A DNA stretch of 64,000 nucleotides from Dromaius novaehollandiae (lineage: Eukaryota; Chordata; Aves; Casuariiformes; Dromaiidae), in the NCBI RefSeq assembly GCF_036370855.1, contig NC_088112.1:12082469-12146468 (forward strand), given 5' to 3'. Positions 1-12,600 of this stretch are shown here, in pieces; position 1 is the first letter of the stretch, and each line of letters begins with the position of its first letter. The notes under the pieces are model-generated. The model was given only the letters and a program-made list of their open reading frames with translations, was not told where the DNA came from and made no database searches. The position numbers and the translations under genes are program-made.

Positions 1-2506
1 AGTACCCTGTCCATTGTGTATTCAATCAGCACTGCAAGGCATTTACCCTCCTGGTTTGGCTGCAGGATCTGTCAGATACTGAACCAGAATTGTCTCATCC
101 TAGGAGCTGGAAAAAAGTACTGATGCTGAGAGATGAATAGGAGACCATTGGCTTCAAGTCTATCTGAAGTCAGTGCACACTAAAAAAAAAAACCCCACAC
201 TGACTTAAGATGAATTGTTACAAAAGCAGATTCAGTAGTTCATGAGACTTAAGTCTTGTACTGAAAATAGGAGTGATATTTTCTAGTAAAAACTGTGAAT
301 CGGCATGCAGTTAGCCTTTTGCAAAGATGCTGCATAAATCGATAAAACTAGCCCTTTTCCAACAATTGCCTGGCTGCACTTTGTCCAACTGCCCATGCGG
401 GAATGCTACAGGAGGAGGCAGCATGCAGTGGAAATGAAAGCCTGAAACACTCTTGGGAAGAGTGAAACAGTTCTCTGAGACTCTGATACAACATGGTTAA
501 TGGACTTTCCTTCTTTTGGGGGGGGGGGGGGGGCATGAAAGCTCTGCTTTGGGATATCTTTCTCTCCTGTGAAGCCAAGGAGGTTTTTGCCTTGGGTCAA
601 GAAACAAGCAGGCTTTCTCCCCACTATGCAGAGTTCCAGAAGTAAGCCCTTTTTTTATGTTGCCAATTGTAGGATTATTGTCCATGTTTCAGACCCATTT
701 GAGGCTGAGCAGTCCTGTGTTTGGAACCTGAGAGCAGAATAGGACAGAACTAGCTGCCTCTTGAGCTGCTAAGTTTGATGCATTGACTGCAAGTTAGGTT
801 TAAAATCACTTCTCCCTCTTGCTTCCTGCCTCTTGCGTCCTTGAGCTGAGCCCATCTCTGACTTGTGCTACCAACTCACCTGGCACATGCAGTCACAGAG
901 CAAGGGAAACACAGGCAACTGGGAGTGGGGTTTGGCAAATATATGGGGGTCTCGCATCTTGGGAGTGAAGAAAATAAAAAGTCTCTTGATTATGTGTTCT
1001 TTGTGACAGTTTTGCAGCAGCATTTCTGTGAAGGTGGGACAGAGTGTCAAATGGAGCTGACATCTTAAGTTCTCCATAACTACAATATGTCAGTCATTAG
1101 GACCCCTTTTAATTCCTGTGGGAGAGAATGCCAGTTTCCCGTGCTTTGTGTCTGGCTCTTGCTTTCCTAAAGTTATTAATGCCCTCATTAGTCTAGCAGT
1201 GCTGACTGTGGATTGCTAAATGGCCTGACTAGATGTCTTCATGTATGTTTTAAGACCTGTGGAATAAGAAGCTGTTTGTCCATGGACAGTGCCAGTTTAT
1301 TATAATTGGGACACAGTCAGTAAATGATATATAAATGGATTGCAGGTCATTCTCCTTGCAGCTTGCAACAGTGGGTGTCTTAGTTTTCTAATGAGAGGAT
1401 TAGCTTCTGTTTCTAAAACGCATGGTTTGCTTTGTACTTGGGCTCACCTTTGGAACAGGGCTTTGGAGTCCTAGCTTCAGAGAGAACTACAATAATGAGC
1501 AGGTCTTTTACCTCTTAGTAATATTAATTTGGTGAGAAAGGACAGCTCTTAGCAGCATGCACCAGAAGATTAGGTAATATTGAGGCAGTTCCTGTTTGAC
1601 AGCTGCCAGTACAGGGAAACTGGAGCTTTGGTGGGAATGGTCCCACTGTGTTCTTCTCAGTATGGCTGATCAGATCTGTTTTCTCAAACTTTGGGATCTG
1701 AGTGTGGTAAGTGCCCCACAAATTCTGTGCCATTCTGACTGGCTCACTGGGCTTTGAGCTATTAATTTATTTACATCAGTTATACTTTTCAATACCCTAG
1801 AGGCTTTGCTGACTAATGAGAAGACTTAATATAGCCAACCATCCACTGATGGAGAAATAGAAGCTGTATTTCATCGTCTGCCTCTTTAATTGAGCCTTTG
1901 CTGGGCAATCTGGTTAATTATTCCAATTACTTTTGGTTATTTGTAAGCAAAATTGCTAAAGCATGAATATACAAGCAAATCTTCACATCTGCATGCACGT
2001 CAAGAGTGGAGATTAAATACCAGTGTTTATCTAATGCAAAATAAATGTTTTTCATTTCCCCCCCCCCCCCAAAGAATTCAAACAACTCCTCTATCCATGG
2101 CTGCATAAATTCTACTACTTCTAAATATCAGAATCCCAGACAACAGGGGGATCCCTGGATATGTGTTATGTCACATAATGATACTTTGATTTGCTCTTGA
2201 AGCTCTTGTTGATTTATATGGGTGCTAATCTCTAAAGCCAAGAAACAGAGTAATAGGTTTTGTCCTCTTACGTGTGCAAGGTGTCTTTTTTCATGCCTGG
2301 GAATTAACTTTCTTTTCTACACCATAGCAGAAGAACACGTGAGCCTTACTCAAAGGGGAATACAGCATCATTAAAATAAAGATGTGCCTTTTAACATGTA
2401 AATGTACAGCAAATGCCTAAACTTGAACCATTTCCTAGTGCCTTGCTGGACAAGAGAGAAGAGGGTAGGGGGTTAGGGGCATAAGGGTGTATGAGAGAGT
2501 TTGACT

Positions 2507-2512
<6 letters not shown>

Positions 2513-2547
<35 letters not shown>
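2513..2547. repeat. (TG)n microsatellite
   Basis: About 17 uninterrupted TG dinucleotides followed by a short T-run. Such alternating purine-pyrimidine DNA can take the Z form, but nothing nearby suggests a function. Confidence 0.95.
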
Positions 2548-2548
<1 letters not shown>

Positions 2549-3654
2549 TTTTTTAAATGTTCAACCTTCAGTGCAAAATTTTGGTGAAAGACAGTAATTC
2601 GGAAGCTCCTGGGTTTCTCTATTAAATTGATATCGGTAGTGACTGGGGAGATTTGTCACTCTTAATAGGAAGACTTGGAAATTATGGTATCTTCATTTTG
2701 GCTTGGTACAGAATAATCACTAAAGCTAGACCAGAGGATGTCTTGGTTGGCTTTTGGATGTTTCACCTCATGGTGAAGGCTCATGCATTTCACCTACATC
2801 CAAGATTCTGCATTTTATGTTCTAAATAGCCAAAGCAGAAATAGTCCCAAAGGCGTATCAAATCTGTAGTAGAAGAGTTTTTCAGAAAGTCAATGCCTTG
2901 CATAACAGGGAAACATTAAAAGATGTGATTTAGTCTCTAATACAGAAGTAGCAAGAAAACAATTTCTGTGCATAAGGCAGGTTCCTTTACTGGAAAGTTC
3001 CAGTCAGCAAACTTTCCTGCTCCCCTAGCAGGAAGCTGCTGTGTTGAGACATCAGTGTATTGCAAGTCAAATAGGCACCACCAGTATGTAGTACTGCAAG
3101 AACGCAGTGCTCTTGTAGCTACTCTAGAAGCATCATAGTGGCTACGCTGGCTTACATCACTTAGGTCTTTCTCCTACCCCCTTAAAGTCATATGGGACAA
3201 TCACATAACTGCTGTGTAAAAAGAGAGAAGCTTTCATTTCAAATCATCTTTCAAGATACAGACAGACATTTGAATGGTTTTGACTGGAGAGAACAGACAG
3301 CCTCGAGCAGTTGGCCTGTAATGTTTTCAACCAGAAAGAGTCCTGGTAACGTTAAGTCTAATATAGGCTGGCTTTGCTAGCAGGTAGGATTCAGGTTGCA
3401 TCTGCATCCACTCCAGGTGCTGTGGTTCATGTCAGTACTCTACTTCTGTAACCATCTGCAGCAAAGGAGCCTGATGGTGCTAAACCCGTCGTTATCTGAC
3501 AAACAGCAGTCCAGTTGTGGCTCCCATTCTAACAGAATTATTTAGCATGAGAAGCAGTTTAAATAGGTAGCAAACTGTTGTTGTCAAAATAGTGAATAGC
3601 TTTAGGTTAATCTCAGTGTCTGTGGAGGGTAGGGTTAAAAGGCCTTTCATAGGA

Positions 3655-3785
3655 TATAGTAAAAGGGGAGCCAGACTGGGAGACAGGAGTACTGGGATCT
3701 GCTCCCAGTTCCTCAGTGACCTATTGCTTGATCCTAAGCAAGGCAAGTCTGCTGCAATTTCCCAGCCTATGTAATATTTACCTTG
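3655..3785 (+). repeat. MIR-like SINE relic
   Basis: The order of segments matches the MIR core and 3' half read forward. A 'gggagccagac...caggag' block comes first, then a 'gatctgctcccagtt' block, a degraded counterpart of 'gaccttgggcaag', a pyrimidine-rich 'caatttccca' (the MIR 'cagtttccc' box), and a 'ctatgtaatatttacct' tail. It is heavily diverged, as expected for an ancient amniote SINE. The assignment is by eye from the known family pattern. Confidence 0.45.
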
Positions 3786-5164
3786 AAGCGTTTTATTTGC
3801 CGACCTAGTGAGTGTTGTGTCCATATCTTAAGGCAAGCTGCAGTTCTTCACCTGTTTGGAAAGGAGGGGAGAGATTCGATGGGTGGAAAATGGGAAAGCT
3901 GAGATCTGAAATTTCCGCCAGCATTCCTCACTGACATGTCAATTCAATTCATTTCATATTCCTCATTAACCAGTCAGATTGCCTTATCCACATTATAAAT
4001 TTAAAGTATAACTGAAATAAACTGACATCCTGCTCTGATTGTTCTTAGTGTCATGCTGTAACTTGCAGATCTGTGTATAAAACTAGACAATGACAGATTA
4101 TGGAAATCCTAATAAAAATCCTGTGTCTGTTTTTTGACTCTGCCTCTGCTAGCTGAGTATGCTCCTTTATTCACTTTATTCTGAGCTTTCTTGATGCTTC
4201 TGTATTACCCAGAAGGCTTCAATGGTTTCAGCAGACGTGAGGGATTTGGAGGTTTTATTTAAAGCCCCTGGATCTTTGTGGTCTCCAAGCTAGTCGTTCA
4301 ACTTTAGGAAAAAAGTTCTAATCCCAGTTAGCAAGCAAGCAAGCAAATGTGAACTTGGACAAGGAAACAAGATAAAAACTCATCAGGCTAACTGACTAAA
4401 ACATTAGCCCTTATGATAACAGTAACAAATAGCTTTAGCCTCTAGGGTGATGAATGGAATTAGTTTTAAAATGCATTTCCAGGATCTTGGTGATAAGGTC
4501 TAAGTTTGTCTATTCCTTGTACTGCATGCATTTTATCTGTAAAACTGGATGGTGTCTCTTGAACCAGTGTATATTTATTTCTGTGCATATTAGGATCAAC
4601 AGCCTAATATCTGGGTGGTAAAGGACTCTAGCACTTTAATGTAGTAGTTTTCATAAATCGGGAATCATTGATAGAATGCCTAGTGTTTTTAAAGTTGAAT
4701 GGACTTCCTTTTATAATATATTTAAAATAAATTGTTAATGTGTTTTCTGAAGCTGTGTATGCAGATATGACTCTCCTTGCCTGTTCTACTCCAGTGATTG
4801 ACTTCCATTTTCTCTACTGCTTAAAGAACAAGCTTAGTTACCCTTGTCTGGTGTTTCCCCAGCATAGGTTTCCTGCTGTGTCGTGCACTGCTCTCCTCTG
4901 CCCCCGTTGGGAAATGTGCTTGCTTCCCTGCTGCCCTTTGTAGTGGCCATCAATTGCAGGGTTTGCTGTGTCCATGCACGAGTGCCCAGTTAGCTCATGT
5001 CCGAGTGCTGGAGATAGGAGATGTGGAGAAAGGAGACACATGGGAGATGCTGGAGGAGATGTGGAGGAAGAGATAGCTGAGGAGATGTGCGGCTAAAGAC
5101 ATACTTGGGCGAGGAGGCACTCCTGGCCTTACGGCACAACCCTGAGGGACTGCGGCCCATGGGC

Positions 5165-5360
5165 AACCCATGCTGGGGCAGGGACATCACTGTGGGACTG
5201 CCACCTGTGAGTGACCTGCACCAGGGTGGGGATGTCCCTAGCAGCCCACCACCAGTGCTGGGGTGGGGACGGCCCTGAGAAGTGTGGCCCACACCAGGGT
5301 GGAGACACCCCTGAGGGGCTGTGGCCTGCTGGCAACTATGCCAGGGTGGGAGCAGTAGGA
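5165..5360. repeat. Imperfect GC-rich tandem repeat
   Basis: Diverged copies of a roughly 35-50 base unit of the form 'ccagggtggggac' plus a 'cctgaggggctg' segment. Unit starts lie near 5171, 5221, 5260, 5295 and 5341. It stands out as a GC-rich island in AT-rich surroundings. The several overlapping ORFs on both strands here are products of the repeat, not genes. Confidence 0.6.
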
Positions 5361-8300
5361 AGCATAGAGGAGAGGAGGAAACCCAGTAAGAAGCACAGAG
5401 ATCATTACACACGCAACTCTGACCTCCTGTGCTGCTGTTGCCTCACCAGAGGAATGGGGACAGACTGAGCATAACCTGCAGCAAAAGCAAAGGAAGTTGA
5501 GACTCGGAAGGGGGGAAGACAGGTGGTTGGCCTAAGATGAGCCAGCGGGAGGAGGAGGAGAAGTCTTTAAATAAGCATGCATTTAACTGGTTTTTTTTCC
5601 TCCATGCCCAAATCAGTGATTAGGAGTTTGTATAAAGTGGCAAAAAACTAAGCAAAAATTCCCTGAGTAGGGACTGCTGCCTGTGACGCTCTTTCTCTAC
5701 ACAGTGGTGCATCATCCACCATAGGGACCAGCTCGTGGTCAAGCTACAGCTAACTTTCCATAGGGAGGAGCTTTTGAGTATAGCTGGTTGCTACTCTGCG
5801 TGGGTAAATATGTTAGAGAGGCTGGGGTGGGATGGTGCTGAACCTTGTGGGCACTTTCATTCCGCTGACATAACGCTGCCACGCTGTCGTGCCTGTATGG
5901 TGGCCCCTTGCAGTCCCTGCTGGAGCACAAGCCTTGCTGTCCTCTCACAAACGGAGCCCTGCAGGGGAGCCACTCCGAGAGGGGACACCTGGGCAGCAGA
6001 CCCCATGCCTGGGACAGTTCTTTCCCGGAGTCTCTTATCAGCCACAGGTTTGAGGCACTGCAAAAAGCTTTTCTCAAAGCCAGCTTATGTTTGCTGCTGA
6101 GATACACAGCCATGAGAATAAAAGGTTAAAACCACCTGAGCCAATGTGTCTTGTCTGAACTGCGTTTTGTTACAGTTCGGGAAAGTTCAGCATCACACAA
6201 CTATTGCGCAGCTTAGGGATGGTTGAAACTGTCCCTTTCCTTTCCCTGCATCTCTGCCTTGGGAGGAATTGCTGGTCCATCCATCCTATTACTTAACTCC
6301 ATGGAGTCAGACCAAAAAACAGTAAAATAAACTGAGGGGGGAATGCAGACGATCGTATGTGTGAAAACCTGCATGTGTGAAAGAAGTGGAAAGCCTGTTC
6401 CTCCAAGGAGCAATAGAGGACTGCAAGCAATGCTCCTAATGGAAGATTATGGGCCATGGTCCTTGATCGTGGGAACGTTTCCCATGTTGGGGTGTGCCAA
6501 AAGCTGTGAGGGGATAATGCACAATTTAAGCATTTTAGCAGTGTCACCATGGGCTCAATATAGGCCACCCTAGAAAAACGCTAAAGAGAATGAGAGTCGG
6601 GAAAAGGATATCACAGCAATGTTTCTCTGGGCATCTAAGGTACAGAAAATGGCAATGGTCTGATGACACCTGTCTGGAGGTAGAAAGGCTTCTTCCCAGC
6701 ACAGGAACATCTTCAGCACTACAGATCTTTTGGAGATAGCATTTCTGTCCCAAGAACTCTAAATGACTCCATTAAAATAGTAGGTAGCAGATGATGGCTA
6801 TATAGCAGGCTTATTTTGGAGGGTAGTGCTGCTCCAGTTAAGATTTAAAGGTCTGTGCAAGTTTCCCTAATTTGATTAGAGGGCTGGCTTGGATGGGGAA
6901 GCTATTACAGCTTCAAAGGCACTAAAGCTGCCTCCATGCTGATGCGTTTATGAAACATTGTTTCTCACTTCATTGCTGTTCACACAAAGAATTATTAGAT
7001 CAGGTTAGTGATAGATACCTCATAAAAAATGTCTCTATGAAGCAGTTTATTTTACAGCGAGCTAGTTCCAGACTAGCAAACTGTCAAATCTTGAGGTTCT
7101 CATGAGGATGTGCTGAAATGAACGGCAATTATATGAAGATGTGCACATACTTTTTTTTTTCCAGACTGAAAAAATGCGTTGTTGTGTTAGGCTGAACTAA
7201 CACAACACTTAACATTTAATTAGCAAATCGACAATGACAAGAGCAATTTTTTTCCCTTAGTAGGCATTGAAAACAACTTAGAAAAAAAATATTCATTTGC
7301 ACGGGCCAAAAGGTTACAGCCAAAAATGAAATACAGTGTGAAGAGAAGTACCCACCTGTTCTGGCATTGATTGGACCCGGTTTTCCAGCCACTCCTGCTG
7401 TCCCATACAGCAGTCCATGCAGGACCTAGGGAATTTTCTCTCCAGCAGGGGCAGGAGGAACTCCCGGCTTTTGTGCACGTTCCCTCCTATCTACTTGCTT
7501 GCTGCTATTATCATCTGTCCCTTCTTGACAGTCGTAAGACTTCTTCAGCCTGCTACTTGCTTTTTATTTGTAACGTTATAAAAAAAACCTAGAAAGCTCA
7601 CTATCAAGAGCTCTGAGACCTCCACGCAAGTGTCGTCATCATCAGCAGTGGTGTTTTCCCTTTTCCCAAAAAGGGATCTGTATGTTTCTTGCTAGAAGGG
7701 GTAATACTTCAGGCAAGCAATCCAGACAAGGGCCTGAGGGTCAACTTGCGTGCTTTCGCTGCGTTCCTGTTGGAGCGGCCAGCCTCTGGCAGTGTTGTCC
7801 CCAGGGGAGCTCACTGGTTTTCTAGCAGTCACAAGGACAAACAGAAGTGATTCAGTGGCTGAGTGCATGGACAATAAAAACTAAGACAAACAGGCAGAAC
7901 TTGAGAAAGCGTATTAGGACTGTGCCCTGTACTCAGGATTTATTCTGAGACGGATTTTTTTATTGCAAGGGCAGCCTGGAAAATTCATTTTTAGTGTTCC
8001 TCAGTCTTCTTGTTGGGAGTAGGCAGAACAGGCTGCAAGATGCCTGTGCCAGTGTTACTGTGAGGCAAGCCGGTCTGATCGAGGGCTGTGAGTGGCCTCT
8101 TTCTTTCAAAGGTATTCTGTGTGTGCAAATTCAGTATAGTTCATCCTGTACTAAAGCATATTGTCCCACATGCATGATTTGGGACTTCAAAGATACTTAA
8201 TTCTAGAGAACTTTTCTTCTGTTTGTGCAAAATGTTTTCTTCGGGAAGATGCAGTCCTTTCCCGTTTGCAGCTGCCCACACACCTCCGACAGCAGCACAT

Positions 8301-8479
8301 GCTGCCTGGTGTCACAGAGGTGACAGCATTTCTCCGCACATCAGTAGGCAGTTCATTTCTTTGCGAAGAGAAAACAAATGCAAGGTTCAAGTCAGATTAC
8401 TTTGGGAAACACTTCTCCCGGTCCAATCATGTCATCAGCTCTGCCCTTTAAGGAGGAGAAAAAAAATCTTTAACTTTCC

Positions 8480-9477
8480 AGCCGTGGACTCCTGCTCCCG
8501 CTCGCTCGGTCAGGAGCCTCCCACGGTGGTGCAGCCAGGAGGACAGCGCGGAGTACAGTACGTCCGAGCGGGGTTTTTACAGCGGGGACTGTGCTAGAAC
8601 CGCGCGTTCAGCCTGGCTGCTTCCCTTTGCGGGGTGTTACGGTGACGCTGATTCAGCTTTTGTCCCTTAGAGGAACGCCGCGGTACGAAGCCGCGGCCCA
8701 GAGGCACCGCTGCCCCCGCTCCCGGCCGCCCGGGCACCGGCTCCGTCCCCGCGCGCGAGCGCAGCGCCGCAGGCAGGCGCCCAGCTGCTTCAGCAAAGGC
8801 TCCTTCTTCGCGCAGGGGGGGCGGGCGCCGGCCGGGAGGGGATGGGGGCGCGGGCAGCGGGCTACCCCCGCGCCGGCGCCCGCCGCCCCGTCAACGGCCG
8901 GTAGCGGTCGGGGGCGGGGGGGAGGCGGTGCCCTGGCAACGGCGCGCGCCGCCCGCCCTCCCTCCCCCCCCGGCTCGCGCGCCCGTCTCGCGGCGACCTT
9001 CCGGCTGCCGTGCGAGCGCGGAGGCGGGCCGCAGCCGCTCGGCGGGGCCGGACGGGCGGCGCCCTGCTCCAATAGGCGCGCGGAGCGGCGGCGGGGAGCC
9101 CCACCCCGCGGGCCGCGCTGCCCAACCGGCGCGCCGCTTGCGAGCCGGGGGGCGGGACTTCCGCTGCCGGGGAGGCGGTTTTGTGTGTGTGTGTGCGTGT
9201 GTGAGTGTGTGCGGTGCGTGCGGGGTCCCGGCTCCCCGCGGGCGGCGGCGCTTCGGGGCGCCCGGCCCGGCCCGCGCCGAGGGGCGCGGCGGCGGCGCGG
9301 CTCCTTCCGCGAGGGCTGAGGGGGGTCCCCCCTCGAGGGGGCCCCTGAGGCGGCGGGGGGGGCCCCCGCGGGGGCGGCGGGGTCCCCCCGCGGGCGCGGG
9401 GAGCCCCGGCGACGAGGGGCGGCTGTCCGCCCCGGCTCTCGGCTCCCCGGGCGGGGCGCGGGGCGGGCGGGTGGGCG
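8480..9477 (+). promoter_or_regulatory. SAP30L CpG-island promoter and 5' UTR
   Basis: Base composition switches abruptly to very high GC with dense CpG from about 8480 to 10050, covering the first SAP30L exon. There is no TATA box. Visible elements include a CCAAT box at 9069-9073, GC boxes, an ETS/GABPA-type ACTTCCG at 9157-9163 and another ETS-like CTTCCGG near 8997-9003. This is a typical housekeeping promoter and fits a broadly expressed co-repressor subunit. The exact start site cannot be set. A position downstream of the CCAAT/ETS elements (about 9100-9300) is likely. A TG-rich simple repeat lies inside it at about 9181-9215. Confidence 0.8.
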
Positions 9478-9663
9478 ATGAATGGTTTCAGCACCGAGGA
9501 GGACAGCCGGGATGGGCCTCCCGCCGCCCCCTTCTACGGCCAGAGCTGCTGCCTCATCGACGACGGGGACCGCTGCGTGCGCCCTGCCGGCAACGCGTCC
9601 TTCAGCAAGCGCATCCAGAAGAGCATCTCGCAGAAGAAGCTGAAGCTGGACATCGACAAAAGC
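9478..9663 (+). CDS. SAP30L: SAP30L coding exon 1
   Basis: Encodes residues 1-62, including the first half of the zinc finger (Cys24/25, Cys33) and the conserved stretch N-A-S-F-S-K-R. It ends in AGC followed by the donor GTGAGT. Confidence 0.96.
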
Positions 9664-12600
9664 GTGAGTCCGCGCCCCGCCGCGCCCCGGCCGCGCCGCA
9701 GTGCAGCTCCCGCGGGCGCGGGGCCGCCGCCGCCGCCGAAAGTTGCCCGCGCGGCGCCTCGGGCCCTGCCGCCCCCCCTGCCCTGCCCGGGGGCTGCCGG
9801 CGCCTCCCGCGGCGCGGCTGCAGGGCACGGAGGACGCGGCGCCGCGCTGCCGGCCGGGCGCCGCTGCGTGTCCGCGTTGCTACGGCCGGGGCCGAGGGAG
9901 GACGCGGCGCTTCCCGGCAGCGCTGCCTCCGGCGCGGGCCCTCGTGAGGCGGCTCCGAAACCGCGTGTGCGGACGCCGCTTCCCGGCCCGGGGAGCAGGT
10001 TGTGAGCGGGCCGGGCGGAGGAGCGGGCTCTCCCCCGCGCTTCCGAGGCGCTAGCGCTCGTATTCGCTTTCGTCTGAAAAATGCTGGCGCTGCCGGGTGA
10101 AACGAATTACGCGGGTTACAGCCCTCCCGGTGAGGTGTAACGGGCTTGCTTAATCCGGAAGACTTCGTGTTCTGATGAAGCAGGTTAATTAAAAACTGCC
10201 GCAGCTGACTCAGCCTGTGAGGGGTGCTGCCTCCTGGAGAGAGCGGCGCGTTTGCTCGGTGGCTGGCACTAGGCAGCCCTGTTCGCCGCTGACCGCTCAG
10301 TGACATCGAGTGACGGCATTCAGCCCGGGATAGAAACAGGCTCCTTGCTGAGTGGAGAATAGGTAGAGCAGAGCAGCCTGCCAGGTTTACAGAAGGGATT
10401 CCTTAAAAGCAACTCTGTTTACATAAGTCTGCTCTGTATGCTTTTCCTACCTGGTCTTTTAAAACAACTGAAAACAAAAAGGTGAAGTTTTGAGTTGAGT
10501 TGTTTCACAGTTTCTCCAGTTGGTTAGGTTCCTTTTATGCAGCCAAAACACAAAATATCATGTGAATAGAGAGACTAAATTTGAAATATAAGCTTATTTC
10601 TAAAAAAGTGAGGTTATTCTCCCAGTCTGAGTCCTCAGCAGACTTTTTAGTGGTACACTCATTCTTTTCATTTTAGAAAAAATCTTTTGTTACCAGGTAA
10701 AAGACTTTAGAAATAAAAAGGAGAAATCAGGCTAATGAAATGAAAATGAAGGAAAAGTATGAAGCTGGCTATGGAAAATGATTTCAAATGTGGGATGCAT
10801 TTGTTGTCTGAAGACTTACTGGTGCCTTACCGGTGTCAGTTAATTTTGATCATTTGCGGTCCACTTTATATATAATACTAATCCATGTGAGATAATATCT
10901 GTTAAAAATGGATTTCCATAATAGGATGAACTACAGGAAAAAAAGACACTTTTTTTTTCTTTTAGTTTGCTTGTTTTAACTGAGATTTTATTCTGACTTG
11001 ACTTTGAAACAACTTGCATTAATAATCTCATGTACCATTCAAACAAAGTTCATAAGCATGGAACAGAAAAATATTTTTCTTAACCACCTGGTAGTAACTC
11101 CTGAAGCAAATACACTTCCTGCAGACAATACTTTCCCCCCCACCCCTTGACATGTGATCACAACCATAAAGAAAAGAAATTATCAGCAGAGATTCAGGTT
11201 CTGTTGGAGTTCTTGAGTCCTTCACTTCTCCTGTCTTCAGTGCTTGTAATGTAAGTTATCTTTAATTCAAGAGTATGATATCAGGCCCAGGGTTTAAGAT
11301 TAGAATTTTCTTCATGACAGTTGGGAGGTAGGAAGTGTGCCTTCTGTAATACTGGTGTCTAAGTGGCTGCTGTTGGATGCTCATTTTACAGTACCTATTT
11401 TGATTGCTTTTTTACCACTCTTGATTCTTAGGTGAGGCATCTGTATATTTGCGATTTCCACAAGAATTTCATTCAAAGTGTCCGAAACAAAAGAAAGAGG
11501 AAGACAAGTGATGATGGAGGTGACTCTCCTGAGCATGAAACGGATGTTCCAGAGGTTAGTGGGGGTCTGAAGTGGATGTAGGATGCTTTACCGATTTCAA
11601 GCATGTCGTAGTTTCACTTGGAAATTTTCGTTTATCTGAAAATATACAAATTTTAAGTTGCAGCTTTACGGAAACTACTATGGATTTAAACTCTCTTTTT
11701 TTTTTTTTTTTCCCCCAGGAAGACTTTATCTGATGTATAATATTCTAATTTTCATCATCATCCCTGGATGAGTTCTTTGCCCATATAAAGCTTTCTATAA
11801 AGATAGGTGTGATAATGTAACTGCATAGCTTCATGTATGCAGAGCTTCCAAACAGTGAGGTGTTAAAATAGGGTTTAGTACTAATCCTCTTCTAAAGGTA
11901 AAAATGAAATATTTTTAGCAATGACTGGCACCCCAGTATTGTTGTTTGTTACCTAGCATACATCATCTTGCAAAGCCACCACAGTCCAGTTGGTCAGTCG
12001 CTGTATGCTTGGGTAGATGATTTCCAGAGACACTAAGCTTCCCCATACCTTTGCATACAGTTTTGTGGTTCTATTTAAAACTACCTTCATATCATGGACC
12101 GTATTCCTAATGTCTCTTTATTCTGAGGAAATAAGTCTATTTTTTTCTGTGCTACAGAACACTAGACTAATCTCTTCTGTGCCATTGTTTGCAGTAGTTG
12201 CTTTGGTGATGTTTCTGGTGCTGCTGACTTTGCAAAAAGTTGTGCAGAGGTGATGTTCGCGGAGGAGCTGGGCTCCAGCTGCATCGGTAGAGCCCTCTGC
12301 TGGAGGTGCCATGGAGATTGACACAAGGCATTTTTGTTCTGAAAAAGCTGGAATTATTTTGCTGGCAAAGCTATGTCTGTACTGGAAGTTCAGAAAACAA
12401 TAAAGTTTTGGGGGCTTTTTTGTCTTTTTAGAATACATCACTCTATTCTAGTTTTTTGTGCTCTTGTTCAATGGAATTTTCTGCCAAAACTTTCCGGTGC
12501 AGGCTTTACCTTAGTTACCAGAATGACTGGTGAAGACCCAATCGGCATCTAAAAATGTTAGTGCTGTAGAGCATGCAGGCTGTTTGGTGGTTGAAAACCG

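Larger units (their letters stand above)
1..8480. other. Intergenic DNA upstream of SAP30L, no gene seen
   Basis: No open frame here resembles a known protein, and the short ORFs lack codon bias or splice-compatible homology. In mammals the gene upstream of SAP30L on the same strand is GALNT10. I see none of its lectin-domain coding sequence, so only its 3' UTR or plain intergenic DNA could be present. The block is mostly AT-rich. It holds a G-run (518-533), a C-run (2058-2070), a TG microsatellite, a MIR-like relic and a GC-rich imperfect tandem repeat, each listed separately. Confidence 0.6.

Noticed and set aside
8653-9828. 391-codon ORF on the - strand across the SAP30L promoter
   Set aside because: Arg/Pro/Ala/Gly-rich translation of a CpG island, antisense to SAP30L exon 1; no domain and overlaps other equally long frames.
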